38,800 nucleotides of DNA from Mesorhizobium escarrei (GTDB lineage: Bacteria; Pseudomonadota; Alphaproteobacteria; Rhizobiales; Rhizobiaceae). Below, one piece after another: positions 8,077-18,048 of this stretch. The notes under the pieces are model-generated. The model did no database searches and was not told the origin of the DNA. It saw only the letters and a list, made by a program, of their open reading frames with translations. Position 1 is the stretch's first letter, and every line of letters begins with the position of its first letter. Position numbers and translations under genes: made by a program. The DNA lies in assembly GCF_935825525.1 (NCBI RefSeq), contig NZ_CAKXZT010000120.1, positions 1 to 38,800 on the forward strand, given 5' to 3'.

Positions 8077-8724
8077 TTGCCGCTTAGTGCCCAGACACGC
8101 CGCGAAAAACAAAAGGCCGAACTGCGCTCCGAACTTGTCGATGCAGCGCACAAGCTCGTGCAGGAGGAAGGCTATGAAGGCCTCACCATCCGCAAGCTGG
8201 CCAAGCGCGTCGGCTATGCGCCAATGTCGGTCTATTCCTATTTCGCCGACAAGCAGGACATCTTGTTTGCGTTGGCGGAGGACGCGTTCAAGACTCTGGC
8301 AAAGCGTATCGAGGATCACCCGGCGGCCGACGATCCGATCGAGGCGCTGCAAGTGGTGATGAACGAATACGCGGCCTTCGGCCTTGGCAACCCAAACGAG
8401 TATCGCACGATATTCATGACCGAGAAGGTCAAGCCTCCGGAAGGCAGGACCTTCGCCGAGATGCAAGAAGGCAATCCGTTGATGAAAGTGCTGATCGACA
8501 GGGTCGAGGCCTGCGTGGCCGCCGGCAAGCTGAAGGGCGATCCGCGCGCCATTGCCACCATGCTGTGGGCGGTCGGCCACGGCACGATCTCGCTGCTGAT
8601 CACCTTTCCCTTCTATCCGTTCGGCGACCAGCAGGCGTTCGTGAAGCGGATGTGCGACTTCACGCTTGCCGCGCTGGCCACGCAGGACGTGCCGCCGCTG
8701 ACCGAGACGCCGGTCAACTGCTGA
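8077..8724 (+). CDS. TetR/AcrR-family transcriptional regulator
   Basis: This is a 215-residue dimeric repressor. The N-terminal helix-turn-helix (about residues 15-60: LVQEEGYEGLTIRKLAKRVG, then VYSYFADKQDIL) is a canonical TetR domain. The C-terminal half (WAVGHGTISLLITFPFYPFG) resembles the WHG-type ligand domain. The start codon is TTG 8077, behind AGGCAGG. No ATG precedes the helix-turn-helix. Its promoter may be TTGTCC (8004-8009) with TATAGT (8026-8031). Between them lie CCGTACA and GCGTATA, which echo half-sites of the palindromes at 8831-8903, so it may control itself. The likely regulated target is the exported-protein gene at 8930. Confidence 0.88.
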   Translation: MPLSAQTRREKQKAELRSELVDAAHKLVQEEGYEGLTIRKLAKRVGYAPMSVYSYFADKQDILFALAEDAFKTLAKRIEDHPAADDPIEALQVVMNEYAAFGLGNPNEYRTIFMTEKVKPPEGRTFAEMQEGNPLMKVLIDRVEACVAAGKLKGDPRAIATMLWAVGHGTISLLITFPFYPFGDQQAFVKRMCDFTLAALATQDVPPLTETPVNC

Positions 8725-8830
8725 AGGGTTCCTTCGATTACGGATACCAGATGATCTTGGCACGGTGAACCGCGCCGCGTGCGCTCGGCGCTTCCGGCGC
8801 AATACGATTCTCAACCTTCAGTAATTTATT

Positions 8831-8903
8831 CGTACATGTACGACTTCCAGCTTGAATCTCACGATTGTTGGGCGTATATGTACGCCATACCGTACATGTA
8901 CGG
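8831..8903 (+). promoter_or_regulatory. Promoter with three palindromic operator sites
   Basis: Site 1 is CGTACATGTACG (8831-8842), a perfect palindrome. Site 2 is GGCGTATATGTACGCC (8871-8886), with six-base perfect outer arms. Site 3 is CCGTACATGTACGG (8890-8903), a perfect 14-base palindrome. A good promoter, TTGAAT (8852-8857), 17 bases, TATATG (8875-8880), is interleaved with them. Site 1 lies just upstream of -35, site 2 covers -10, and site 3 lies at the start of the transcript. Site centres are 42 and 18 bases apart. This is typical repressor architecture. The neighbouring TetR protein is the obvious candidate, by inference. Confidence 0.75.
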
Positions 8904-8929
8904 AAAAGAGTCAGCACCGGAGACAGACA

Positions 8930-9175
8930 ATGAAAAAGACAATCCTCACCCTCGCGGCCCTGCTTGCTTTCTCGGGCGCTGCCTTCGCCGGCCAGAGCCA
9001 GCCCGGCAAGCAGGCGCCGGCCGCGGCCTGCGCCGAGACCAGCATCAAGCTCGATTGCGGCGCGACCGGATCGGTCGAGAAGCCAGGCGCGGCCACGCAC
9101 AAGGGCTCGAAGGAAAGCCAGGACACGCGGCTCGGCATCGACATCGACCCGTGGATCGTGCCAAGCGCGTTCTGA
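8930..9175 (+). CDS. Small secreted protein of unknown function
   Basis: The 81-residue product starts with a clear Sec signal peptide (MKKTILTLAALLAFSGAAFA, cleavage after AFA at residue 20). The predicted mature protein is about 61 residues, hydrophilic, with two cysteines ten apart (CAETSIKLDC) that could form a disulfide in the periplasm, and a striking C-terminus, LGIDIDPWIVPSAF. ATG 8930 has GGAG (8918-8921) at good spacing. I do not recognise the family. It is the only gene behind the palindrome-covered promoter next to the TetR gene. A hairpin (GGGCGGCAGG / CCTGaCCGCCC, 9191-9213) follows and could end the transcript. Confidence 0.75.
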   Translation: MKKTILTLAALLAFSGAAFAGQSQPGKQAPAAACAETSIKLDCGATGSVEKPGAATHKGSKESQDTRLGIDIDPWIVPSAF

Positions 9176-9190
9176 GGCTCGAAAACAAAG

Positions 9191-9220
9191 GGGCGGCAGG
9201 AACCTGACCGCCCGATTTCG
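9191..9220 (+). terminator. Hairpin after the small secreted protein gene
   Basis: GGGCGGCAGG (9191-9200) pairs with CCTGaCCGCCC (9203-9213) around an AA loop with one bulged base. Only a short T-run follows (GATTTCG), so this is a weak intrinsic terminator candidate. Confidence 0.4.
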
Positions 9221-9259
9221 TGGCCATTTCAGCCCGGCTCCGCTGGAGCCTGACGGAAA

Positions 9260-10129
<870 letters not shown>

Positions 10130-10137
<8 letters not shown>

Positions 10138-13100
10138 TGAGGCGCTCCCCCTTCTCGTCGAAGAACACCATACCGGTGACCTCCACCTCGATCGTCCCGT
10201 TGGGCATCGGCACGTAGAGCGTCTCACCCATCCGGCCACGGCCGCCGGTTACCAGGGCCAGGGCGATCGAGCGGCCGCAATTTTCCGACCAGTAGCTCGA
10301 GGTGACATGGCCGATCATCGTCATCGGGATCGCCTGCTTCGGATCGCCGACGATCTGCGCGCCTTCTTCCAGCACAACTTTTGGGTCTTTGGTCTTCAGG
10401 CCGACAAGCTGCTTGCGGCCCTTGGCGACGAGGTCGGGCCGAGCCATGCCCCTGATACCGACGAAATCGGTCTTCTTTTTGCCGACCGCCCAGTCGAGCC
10501 CGGCATCGCCAGGCGTCACCGTGCCGTCGGTGTCCTGGCCGACGATGATGTAGCCTTTTTCGGCGCGCAGCACGTGCATCGTCTCGGTGCCATAGGCACA
10601 GGCGCCATGCTTCTGGCCCTCCGCCCACAGCGCTTCCCAGACAGCCTGGCCGTAATCGGCCGGCACGTTGACCTCGAAGCCACGCTCGCCGGTGAACGAC
10701 ATGCGGAACAGCCGTGTCGGCACGCCGCAAATCCTGCCCTCGCGCACCGACATATGCGGCAGCGCCCCGTCCGACATGTCGATGCCTTCAACCAGCGGCG
10801 CGATGATGTCCCGCGACTTCGGTCCCTGCACGGCGATCACCGCCCACTGCTCGGTGGTCGAGGTCAGCCAGACGTTCAGATGCGGGAACTCGGTCTGGAG
10901 GTAATCCTCCATATGGTTCATGACGCGCGGCGCACCGCCCGTCGTCGTCGTCACATGGAAGCGGTCGGCTGCAAGCCTGCCAACGACACCGTCGTCATAG
11001 ATGAAACCATCCTCGCGCAGCATGATGCCATAGCGGCAACGCCCGGGCTCCAGTTTCTCCCACGGATTGGTATAGAGCAGTTCCATGAACTTCGCCGCAT
11101 CCGGCCCGACCACCTCGATCTTGCCCAGCGTCGAGGCGTCGAACAGGCCGGCTGTTTTGCGCACCGTGACACACTCGCGGTCGACGGCGGCGTGCATGTC
11201 CTCGCCTGCTTTGGGAAAATACCAAGCGCGCTTCCATTGGCCGACATCCTCGAACACAGCGCCTTGAGGCTCGGCCCACGGATGGATCGCCGTCTTGCGG
11301 GTCGGGTCGAAGAGCGGACCCCGCGCATGCCCGACGATCGAGCCGAACGTCACCGGCGTGTAAGGCGCCCGGAACGTCGTCAGGCCGACCTGCGGGATCG
11401 GCTTGTCCAGCGTCTCGGCGGCGATGGCCAGGCCGTGCATGTTCGAGGTCTTGCCCTGGTCGGTCGCCATGCCGTTGGTGGTGAAGCGCTTGACGTGCTC
11501 GATCGAACGCATGCCTTCATGCACCGCCTGGCGGATGTCCTTGGCGGTGACGTCGTTCTGGAAATCGACGAAGGCTTTTACAGTCGTGTCCGGCCCGGCT
11601 CCGGGCGCCGCACCCAGCATGCCGCGTGACCAGCTCTCGCTGGCGTCGACCTTCGGCTTGATGCCCTTGACGGTGTTGGCGCCGGCATTCTTGACGCCCG
11701 CATCCTTGGCCGCCTTGGCGCCCGCCGCATAGGCTTCGTCGATCGTCGCCGACAGCCCGTCCGTACCGTTGCAGGCGCCGACCGACACGCAATCCTGCGC
11801 GTAGGTGCCGGGCACGAAACGCTTGGTCTCGTCGTTGAAGGCAACCTTGCCGCGTGACTGCGAGAACAGATGCACCGACGGTGTCCAGCCGGCCGACATC
11901 AGGATCGCGTCGACCGGGATGGTGCGCTCGCCGCCGCCATTCTTCGGCTGCACGGTCATCGATGAGACGCGCAATTTGCCGCCGGCGCGGATCACCGCGC
12001 GGCCGAAATTGACCTCGATGCCGAGCGCCCTCGCCTCGTCGATCACCGACCCGGTCGGGTGGTCGCGCAGGTCGACTATCGCCGCCACGCCGACGCCGGC
12101 CTTCTTGAGGTCGATCGCCGCCGCATAGGCGGAGTCATTGGCGGTATAGACGCCGACATTCCTGCCGACCGCGACGCCAAAATGGTTGAGATAGGTGCGC
12201 GCCGCCGACGCCAGCATGACGCCGGGCCGGTCGTTGTCGGCAAACACCATATGCCTCTCGATGGCGCCGGTCGCCAACACCACACGTTTGGCGCGAACCT
12301 GCCATAGCCGCTCGCGCGGCAGCTCGCGGCCGGGGCTCTGCAGATGGTCGCTGACCCGCTCGACCAGCCCGACGAAATTCTGCGCGTAATAGCCGAAGGC
12401 CGTGGCGCGCGACAGCACGCGGACATTGTCCATCGCCTTGAGCGCCGCGACTGCACCTTGCGCCCAGGCAAAACCGTCCTGGCCGTCGATCCTGGCGCCA
12501 CTCTCGAAACGCAGGCTGCCGCCGAAATCCGCCTGCTCGTCGGCAAGGATGACGCGCACGCCGGTTTCGGCCGCGGCAAGTGCGGCAGCGATGCCGGCAG
12601 CCCCTCCGCCCAGCACCAGCACGTCGCAATGGGCAAAGCGCGCCGAATAATGGTCGGGATCCGGCTGGTCGGGAGCGACGCCTAGCCCGGCCGCAGCCCT
12701 GATCCTGGGCTCGTAAAAGTTTTTCCAGGCGGACTTCGGCCACATGAAGGTCTTGTAGTAGAAGCCCGCCGAAAGCAGCGGCGAGGCGATGTCGCCGAGC
12801 GCGCTAACGTCGAAGGCGAGCGACGGCCAGCGGTTCTGCGACTGTGCCGTCAGCCCGTCATAGAGCTCCTGCACGGTGGCGCGGACATTGGGTGTCCTCC
12901 TGGCGGAGTCGCGCTTGATCTCGACCAGCGCGTTGGGCTCTTCCGCCCCGGCGGACAGGAAGCCGCGCGGCCGGTGATATTTGAACGAACGGCCGACCAG
13001 ATGGACGCCGTTGGCAAGCAGCGCCGAGGCCAGCGTTTCGCCCTCGACGCCGGCATAGGACTGGCCGTCGAAGCTGAACCGAGCGGTCTCTGCCTGCTTG

Positions 13101-13138
13101 AGGCGCCCGGCGCCGGGAATGCGAAACGTCGCGATCAT
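10130..13138 (-). CDS. soxA: Sarcosine oxidase, alpha subunit
   Basis: This 1002-residue subunit binds NAD+ and a tetrahydrofolate-linked domain in the complex that oxidises sarcosine to glycine, H2O2 and a C1 unit (5,10-methylene-THF when folate is present). The N-terminus has the small ferredoxin-like domain (GRSFKYHRPRGF near 49-60). A dinucleotide-binding VLVLGGGAAG is at about 173-182, with a second Rossmann region further on (NVGVYTANDSAY). The C-terminal roughly 380 residues are a GcvT aminomethyltransferase-like domain (GERGFEVNVPADYG, VLRAEKGYIIVGQDTDGT). Length is normal for the family. Its start overlaps the soxD stop by four bases. Confidence 0.95.
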
Positions 13139-13431
13139 TCGGCCGCTCCCGGCAGCTTCGCCGGCTTCGGCTCGCCGGCCTTGTAGGTCAACAGGAACCT
13201 GTCGCTGACGGTGTCGCGCACGGCGTTGAAGAACCGGGCGCAGCCATGCATGTGCCGCCAGCGCTCATAGATGATGCCTTTGGGATTCGAGCGGATGAAG
13301 AAGAACTTTTCGAAGTCGTCATCGCTTGTCGCGGCCATATCCGCCGAACGCGCGATATGCGCCTCGCCGGCGTTGCGGAATTCGAGTTCCGGACGCTCTT
13401 CCTCGCAATAGGGGCAGCGGATGAGAAGCAT
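13135..13431 (-). CDS. soxD: Sarcosine oxidase, delta subunit
   Basis: This 98-residue zinc-binding subunit of heterotetrameric sarcosine oxidase has Cys6 and Cys9 (CPYCEEERPELEF) plus a His and Cys in RHMHGCARFF (His60, Cys64), fitting the zinc ligands known for the family. The FIRSNPKGIIYERWRH segment is typical. It lies between soxB and soxA. Its stop overlaps the soxA start (ATGA), and 91 bases separate it from soxB. Confidence 0.93.
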   Translation of the reverse strand: MLLIRCPYCEEERPELEFRNAGEAHIARSADMAATSDDDFEKFFFIRSNPKGIIYERWRHMHGCARFFNAVRDTVSDRFLLTYKAGEPKPAKLPGAAE

Positions 13432-13522
13432 GGTTATCCCTACAATTCGCCGTGGCCGACGCGGGCGCCGGCAGGTTGATCGCGAAGCCTCTGGCTCATG
13501 GCGACAGCCATCTCGGCCGTCA

Positions 13523-14776
13523 TCAGTGTGCCACCGCAGCCGCCGCCGCCTCGTCGATCAGGCGGCCGGTGCGGAACCGCTCGATGGTGAAGGGCGCGTT
13601 GATCGGGTGGGGATCGTCCCTGGCGATGGTGTGGGCAAAGACATGGCCCGAGCCCGGCGTCGCCTTGAAGCCGCCGGTGCCCCAGCCGCAATTGACGTAG
13701 AGGCCGGGCACCGGCGTCTTGGCCAGGATCGGCGAGCGATCCGGCGTCACGTCGACGATGCCGCCCCACGAGCGCAGCATCTTCATGCGCGTGAACATCG
13801 GGAACATCTCGCAGATGGCGTCGAGCGTGTGCTGCAGGATGTGCAGGCCGCCGGTCTGCGAATAGGAGATATATTGGTCGGTGCCGGCGCCGATGACCAG
13901 TTCGCCCTTGTCGGACTGCGAGATATAGGCGTGCACGGTGTTCGACATCACCACGCAGGGGAATACCGGCTTGACCGGCTCCGACACCAGCGCCTGCAGC
14001 GGGTAGCTTTCCAACGGCATGCGCACGCCGGCCATGTTCATGATCACGGACGAATGCCCGGCGGCCACCACGCCGACCTTTTTGGCGCCGATGAAGCCGC
14101 GCGTCGTCTCGACGCCCATTACCGCACCGTTCGGCGCCCGCTTGACGCCGGTGACCTCGCAATTCTGGATGATGTGGACGCCGCGCACCGAAGCGCCGCG
14201 CGCATAGCCCCAGGCGACGGCATCGTGGCGCGCCGTGCCGCCGCGACGCTGCAGGGTGGCGCCCATCACCGGATAGCGGGCATCACGCGAGATGTTGAGC
14301 GGCGGGCAGAATTCCTTGGCGGCTTCCGGCGTCAGCCATTCATTGTCGATGCCGTTCAGACGGTTGGCATGGACGTGGCGTTTCAAAACCTGGATGTCGT
14401 GTACATTGTGCGCCAGCATCATGACGCCGCGCGGCGAATACATGACGTTGTAGTTGAGCTCCTGGCTGAGCCCGTCCCACAGTTTCAGCGCATGGTCGTA
14501 GATGCCAGCGCTCTCGTCGTAGAGATAGTTGGAGCGGATGATGGTGGTGTTGCGGCCGGTGTTGCCGCCGCCGAGCCAGCCCTTTTCGAGCACTGCGACA
14601 TTGGTGATGCCGTGCACAGTCGCGAGATAGTAGGCGGTGGCCAGGCCATGGCCGCCGGCGCCGACGATGATGACGTCGTATTCCTTCTTCGGCTCTGGCG
14701 AAGACCATTGCTCCTCCCAGCCCTTGTGGCCGCGCATGGCCTCGCGGGCGATGGCGAATACCGAATATTTTTTCAA
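13523..14776 (-). CDS. soxB: Sarcosine oxidase, beta subunit
   Basis: This 417-residue catalytic flavoprotein of the sarcosine oxidase complex has a dinucleotide-binding [17 protein letters not shown] near residues 35-51 and the [19 protein letters not shown] flavin segment. His184 in [12 protein letters not shown] is in the place of the histidine that covalently holds FMN in characterised enzymes (inference by motif). The start is TTG 14776 ([20 protein letters not shown]), which gives the usual family length and N-terminus. The frame stays open far upstream but that part is not family-like. It is the first gene of soxBDAG, reading away from an SDR gene across a 260-base divergent region that must hold the promoters. 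Confidence 0.94.
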   Translation of the reverse strand: MKKYSVFAIAREAMRGHKGWEEQWSSPEPKKEYDVIIVGAGGHGLATAYYLATVHGITNVAVLEKGWLGGGNTGRNTTIIRSNYLYDESAGIYDHALKLWDGLSQELNYNVMYSPRGVMMLAHNVHDIQVLKRHVHANRLNGIDNEWLTPEAAKEFCPPLNISRDARYPVMGATLQRRGGTARHDAVAWGYARGASVRGVHIIQNCEVTGVKRAPNGAVMGVETTRGFIGAKKVGVVAAGHSSVIMNMAGVRMPLESYPLQALVSEPVKPVFPCVVMSNTVHAYISQSDKGELVIGAGTDQYISYSQTGGLHILQHTLDAICEMFPMFTRMKMLRSWGGIVDVTPDRSPILAKTPVPGLYVNCGWGTGGFKATPGSGHVFAHTIARDDPHPINAPFTIERFRTGRLIDEAAAAAVAH

Positions 14777-15036
14777 CGTTCTGGCCTCGCAGACAGCGGC
14801 CGGGCATCCAATCGAGCGCCGGCGCGCGAGGTGTATCACTAGCGAAACAGCGCTGCCAGCCTTGCGCTGTTTGCGACGGCGCTTGCCGTTTTGCGCCACG
14901 GCCAAAAAGACCTGTCGAAGCAACGAGCCGAACGACGCATCCGGACGCCTTCGCAGGTATCGGGTGGCTCGCTTTGCCCCGATCTGCGACCAAGCATCCG
15001 ATTGCCGGCAAAGCTGGCGCGAAAAAGGATGAAAAA

Positions 15037-15795
15037 ATGCTCGCACTCGCCAACAAGATCGCCATCGTCACCGGTGCCAGCTCCGGCATCGGCCGCGCCA
15101 CCGCAAAGCTCTTTGCCGAGGCTGGCGCCAAGTTGGTCGTCGCTGCCCGTCGCCAGGCAGAGCTGGACGCGCTCGTCACGGAAATCGAGGACGCCGACGG
15201 CACCGCCATTGCTCTTGCCGGCGACGTCCGCGACGAGGCCTATGCCAACGCCCTTGTCGAGCTGGCTGTCGGACGGTTCGGCGGCCTGGATATCGCCTTT
15301 AACAACGCCGGCTCGGTCGGCCAGATGGGTTCGATTTCGGAGTTGTCGCTGGAGGGCTGGCGAGAGACGCTCGACACCAACCTGACCAGCGCCTTCCTCG
15401 GCGCGAAATATCAGGTGCCGGCGATGGTCGAACGGGGCGGCGGATCACTGATCTTCACCTCGACCTTCGTCGGCCACACCGTCGGCATGCCTGGCATGAC
15501 CAGCTATGCCGCAGGCAAGGCCGGACTGATTGGATTGACGCAGGTGCTTGCCGCCGAATACGGCGCCAAGGGCGTGCGGGTCAACGCACTGCTGCCGGGC
15601 GGCACAGACACGCCTTCGGCAACGTTCAAGACACCTGAATCACGAGCCTTCGTCGAAAACCTGCACGCTTTGAAGCGCGTCGCCGAGCCTGAGGAGATCG
15701 CCCGCTCAGCGCTCTACCTGGCTTCGGATGCATCGAGCTTCACCACCGGCGCGGCATTGTTCGCAGATGGCGGCGTCTCGATCAGCCGGACGTGA
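15037..15795 (+). CDS. SDR-family oxidoreductase
   Basis: This is a 252-residue classical short-chain dehydrogenase/reductase. TGASSGIG (residues 12-19) binds the cofactor, NNAG is at 89-92, the serine lies in TSTFVG, and the catalytic pair is Y157-x3-K161 (YAAGK). ATG 15037 follows AAAAAGGA. A longer in-frame start at 14974 would add residues not typical of the family. It is transcribed divergently from soxB. The substrate is unknown, and nothing links it firmly to sarcosine metabolism beyond position. Confidence 0.9.
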   Translation: MLALANKIAIVTGASSGIGRATAKLFAEAGAKLVVAARRQAELDALVTEIEDADGTAIALAGDVRDEAYANALVELAVGRFGGLDIAFNNAGSVGQMGSISELSLEGWRETLDTNLTSAFLGAKYQVPAMVERGGGSLIFTSTFVGHTVGMPGMTSYAAGKAGLIGLTQVLAAEYGAKGVRVNALLPGGTDTPSATFKTPESRAFVENLHALKRVAEPEEIARSALYLASDASSFTTGAALFADGGVSISRT

Positions 15796-15913
15796 GGTGT
15801 TTCGCGTCGGCGAGCAATGGAACAGGGCGTGTAAAACCCGGCTTGCTTTCTTGGCGCGATTTGGCGATTGCGTTTTCTGTTCGAAGAATGCTGTTCGAAG
15901 ACGGGCCTAAAAC

Positions 15914-16300
15914 ATGCTGCTGATCAGGACCTACATCGCTGCTAGCGCAATCGAGGGCGTCGGAGTGTTCGCCGCCGAGCCGATCAGGAAGGGAGCGTCG
16001 ATCTGGCGGCTCGATCCTGATTTCGACCGGCTGATCCCGATGGAAAAATATGAGACGGCGCCGCCGCACCTCAAGGAATTGCTCCACAGATATGCCTATC
16101 CAAGCCCCGACCGGCCCGGATTCATGGTTTATGAAGTCGATAATGGCCGCTTCATGAACCATTCCGAAAGGCCGAACACGGATTTTTCGCAGTATGGCGG
16201 GGCAACCGCGATCCGCGACATAGCGGCGGGCGAGGAAATAACCTGCGATTACGGCGAGTTCTTCGAGGATTTCGAGCGGCTTCACCTGGCCACGACATAG
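15914..16300 (+). CDS. SET-domain protein (putative protein-lysine methyltransferase)
   Basis: The 128-residue product is a stand-alone SET domain. It has the N-terminal GVGVFAAEPIRKG turn, the conserved FMNHSERPNTDF (the NHS..PN motif that binds S-adenosylmethionine) and the closing GEEITCDYGEFF with the catalytic-site tyrosine. It has no pre-SET or post-SET cysteine clusters. Such proteins are best known as eukaryotic histone methyltransferases, but free-standing versions occur in bacteria with unknown targets. The ribosome-binding site is weak, so expression level is uncertain. It converges on the DUF6766 gene, with a hairpin between them. Confidence 0.85.
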   Translation: MLLIRTYIAASAIEGVGVFAAEPIRKGASIWRLDPDFDRLIPMEKYETAPPHLKELLHRYAYPSPDRPGFMVYEVDNGRFMNHSERPNTDFSQYGGATAIRDIAAGEEITCDYGEFFEDFERLHLATT

Positions 16301-16355
16301 AGGGAGAGCCTGTCGCCGCTTGCTCTGTTGCGAATGCAAGGACTATCAAACCGGT

Positions 16356-16376
16356 CCGGAGCGGTGATCGCTCCGG
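16356..16376. terminator. Bidirectional hairpin between convergent genes
   Basis: CCGGAGCG (16356-16363) pairs perfectly with CGCTCCGG (16369-16376) around GTGAT. It lies between the ends of the SET gene and the DUF6766 gene. T-runs on either side are poor, so termination strength is uncertain. Confidence 0.5.
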
Positions 16377-16397
16377 GCCACATTTCCAGCCTCCAGC

Positions 16398-16841
16398 TTA
16401 GTTCTGGTGAGAATGCGGCTCGTCGGTGTGGCGGCCGTCGTACTGCAGGTCCAGCTCGCGAATCGCCTCCTGGCCCTTCGTCGGATCGACAAGCCTGAGA
16501 AGCGCGTCGATCTTGGCCTCCATCCGGTCGGTACTCTCCTTCGATTGCGGCGATCCGACGAAGAGCAGGAACGCCAGGCCACCGACCTGCCAGAGCAGCT
16601 GCAGGAATTCCGACTGCCAGTTCTCGAGCGTATCGCGGCTCATCTCGATCAGATAGCCGCCGAACTCGGGCGGTTGGCCAAGCGCTCGCTGCTCGTCGAG
16701 ATAGGCGAACCAGCCGAAAACCCAGTGGCCGACAAGCGAGATGATGAAGAAGCCGAGGGTAATCCAGGCATAGCTGTAAGCCCGCCACACCGAAGGTCGC
16801 TTCACGTTGCTCGCCGGCCTGCTGTCGTCACCGCTTGGCAT
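16398..16841 (-). CDS. DUF6766-family small membrane protein
   Basis: The 147-residue product has two hydrophobic segments, about residues 25-47 (AWITLGFFIISLVGHWVFGW) and 82-97 (LLWQVGGLAFLLFVG). The loop between contains DEQRALGQPPEFGGYL and ENWQSEFLQ, which I recognise from DUF6766 proteins. The C-terminus is cytoplasmic and His-rich at the end (HTDEPHSHQN). Function unknown. The start codon overlaps the end of the DUF892 gene by 14 bases, so they form a two-gene operon, probably of general stress type. Confidence 0.75.
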   Translation of the reverse strand: MPSGDDSRPASNVKRPSVWRAYSYAWITLGFFIISLVGHWVFGWFAYLDEQRALGQPPEFGGYLIEMSRDTLENWQSEFLQLLWQVGGLAFLLFVGSPQSKESTDRMEAKIDALLRLVDPTKGQEAIRELDLQYDGRHTDEPHSHQN

Positions 16842-17337
16842 TGTCGCTGTCCGATGCCGAGCGAGCCAGGAACTGCCCCGTAGTTGCGGGCAGCTTGTTT
16901 TTCAGCCACTCGGCCATCGCCTCCTCTTCACGCAGATTTTGTTCGCAGGCCCGGGCGATCTCCGTTTCGCCGAGGGACTCGGCGGTTGCGATGAGGATCG
17001 TGTAGGAGGCGATCTCCATATGCTCGAACGTGTAGCTCGCCAGTGAGCCTTTCATCACCTCGTCGTCGGCGAAGACGCCGCTCAGGGACTGCGCCATCGC
17101 CAGCAGCTTGCCGCCGGCGTCCTTCAGCGCGGATGTATCTTCGCCGAGTCTTTCCAGGCAGGTTCCGAGGCGCGCGGCGTGTCCCTTCGTCTCATCGAGG
17201 TGCAGGCTGATGCGCTTACTGAGCTCGGGATAACTCTCCAGCCGATTGAGCTGGCCGTTCAGCATGGTTTCGGCCTGCTCCTCCATCGCATGCGCATCCT
17301 TGAGCCATTGGACGAGCCATTCACGGGTGCCTGGCAT
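16828..17337 (-). CDS. Ferritin-like DUF892 (YciE/YciF-type) protein
   Basis: The 169-residue all-helical protein has the glutamate and histidine pattern of the YciE/YciF (DUF892) branch of the ferritin-like superfamily: DAHAMEEQAE, HLDETKGHAARL, FEHMEIASYTIL and LREEEAMAEWL supply candidate di-metal ligands. It is soluble. ATG 17337 follows AGGGGA. Members in enterobacteria are stress-induced and their catalytic role is not settled. It is the first gene of a pair with the DUF6766 membrane protein. Confidence 0.85.
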   Translation of the reverse strand: MPGTREWLVQWLKDAHAMEEQAETMLNGQLNRLESYPELSKRISLHLDETKGHAARLGTCLERLGEDTSALKDAGGKLLAMAQSLSGVFADDEVMKGSLASYTFEHMEIASYTILIATAESLGETEIARACEQNLREEEAMAEWLKNKLPATTGQFLARSASDSDNAKR

Positions 17338-17532
17338 CGGTTTTCCCCTGTGCTTGTTTCGCCGCAACAACCATTGGGGAACGAGGTTGGTTCCTTCGTT
17401 GATAGAGCCGGGCGGAGCGTTCTGCTGGATTGGGGCAGCCAGAATTTATCGGTGGCGAAGAAAGCGCCAACGATCGCTCATCGGTGCGGAGAGCCCCCGA
17501 GCAGGCGAATCTACTACCAGAGTTCGTAATTC

Positions 17533-17614
17533 CTTGCTTTCTGACGGCAGTTATGCTATTGATTTGCCCATGGTGCTGATTTGCGCCGACGACCCGCCGC
17601 TGAGGCGGGTTTTT
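17533..17614 (+). ncRNA. Candidate short transcript: promoter followed at once by an intrinsic terminator
   Basis: The 406-base gap 17338-17743 holds no convincing gene. It does contain a rhizobial-type promoter, CTTGCT (17533-17538), 17 bases, CTATTG (17556-17561), and about 30 bases later a strong terminator, ACCCGCC (17592-17598) / GGCGGGT (17604-17610) with GCTGA loop and a TTTTT run to 17614. The product would be an RNA of about 45 nt starting near 17568. It could be a small RNA or an attenuated leader upstream of rpsU. No known RNA family was recognised. Confidence 0.4.
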
Positions 17615-17743
17615 CGTTTCGGCAGTGGACAGAGCGGCATGATTCTGCTATCAGCCGCCACAATTCGCGGTGTAGATCGCCGCAGAGGCAAGTGACTATG
17701 GCCACTTGCCTGTTGTTAACAAACCCGAAAGACAGGATTGCCC

Positions 17744-18016
17744 GTGCAGGTACTCGTCCGCGACAACAATGTTGACCAGGCGCTTCGCGCGCTCAAGAAA
17801 AAGATGCAGCGCGAAGGCATCTTCCGCGAAATGAAGATGCGCGGACATTATGAGAAGCCCTCCGAGAAGCGCGCCCGCGAAAAGGCGGAAGCCGTCCGCC
17901 GCGCCCGCAAGCTGGCCCGCAAGCGCGCCCAGCGCGAAGGCCTGCTGCCGATGACGCCGCGCCCGGTGGCGGCTGGTGCTGCTGGTGCCGGTGCTCCGCG
18001 TCCGCCGCGGTTCTGA
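17744..18016 (+). CDS. rpsU: 30S ribosomal protein S21
   Basis: This 90-residue basic protein of the small ribosomal subunit is needed for initiation with Shine-Dalgarno pairing. [20 protein letters not shown] at the N-terminus and [20 protein letters not shown] are diagnostic. The start is GTG 17744, with AGGA (17734-17737) six bases upstream. TTG 17738 is in frame but overlaps that spacing. The C-terminus extends past the usual end with an Ala/Gly/Pro-rich tail ([16 protein letters not shown]), common in rhizobial homologues. It is followed by a strong terminator. Confidence 0.97.
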   Translation: MQVLVRDNNVDQALRALKKKMQREGIFREMKMRGHYEKPSEKRAREKAEAVRRARKLARKRAQREGLLPMTPRPVAAGAAGAGAPRPPRF

Positions 18017-18048
18017 CGCCAATTTTTCGTCCTTTTCGAAGGATACCC

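Noticed and set aside
8738..9100. Minus-strand frame across the palindromic promoter
   Set aside because: It runs through the operator array and the antisense of the signal peptide gene. The plus-strand gene has a ribosome-binding site and signal peptide and is clearly the real one.
13421..14842. Plus-strand frame of about 473 codons opposite soxB
   Set aside because: Antisense to soxB, which has complete family motifs and the expected operon position.
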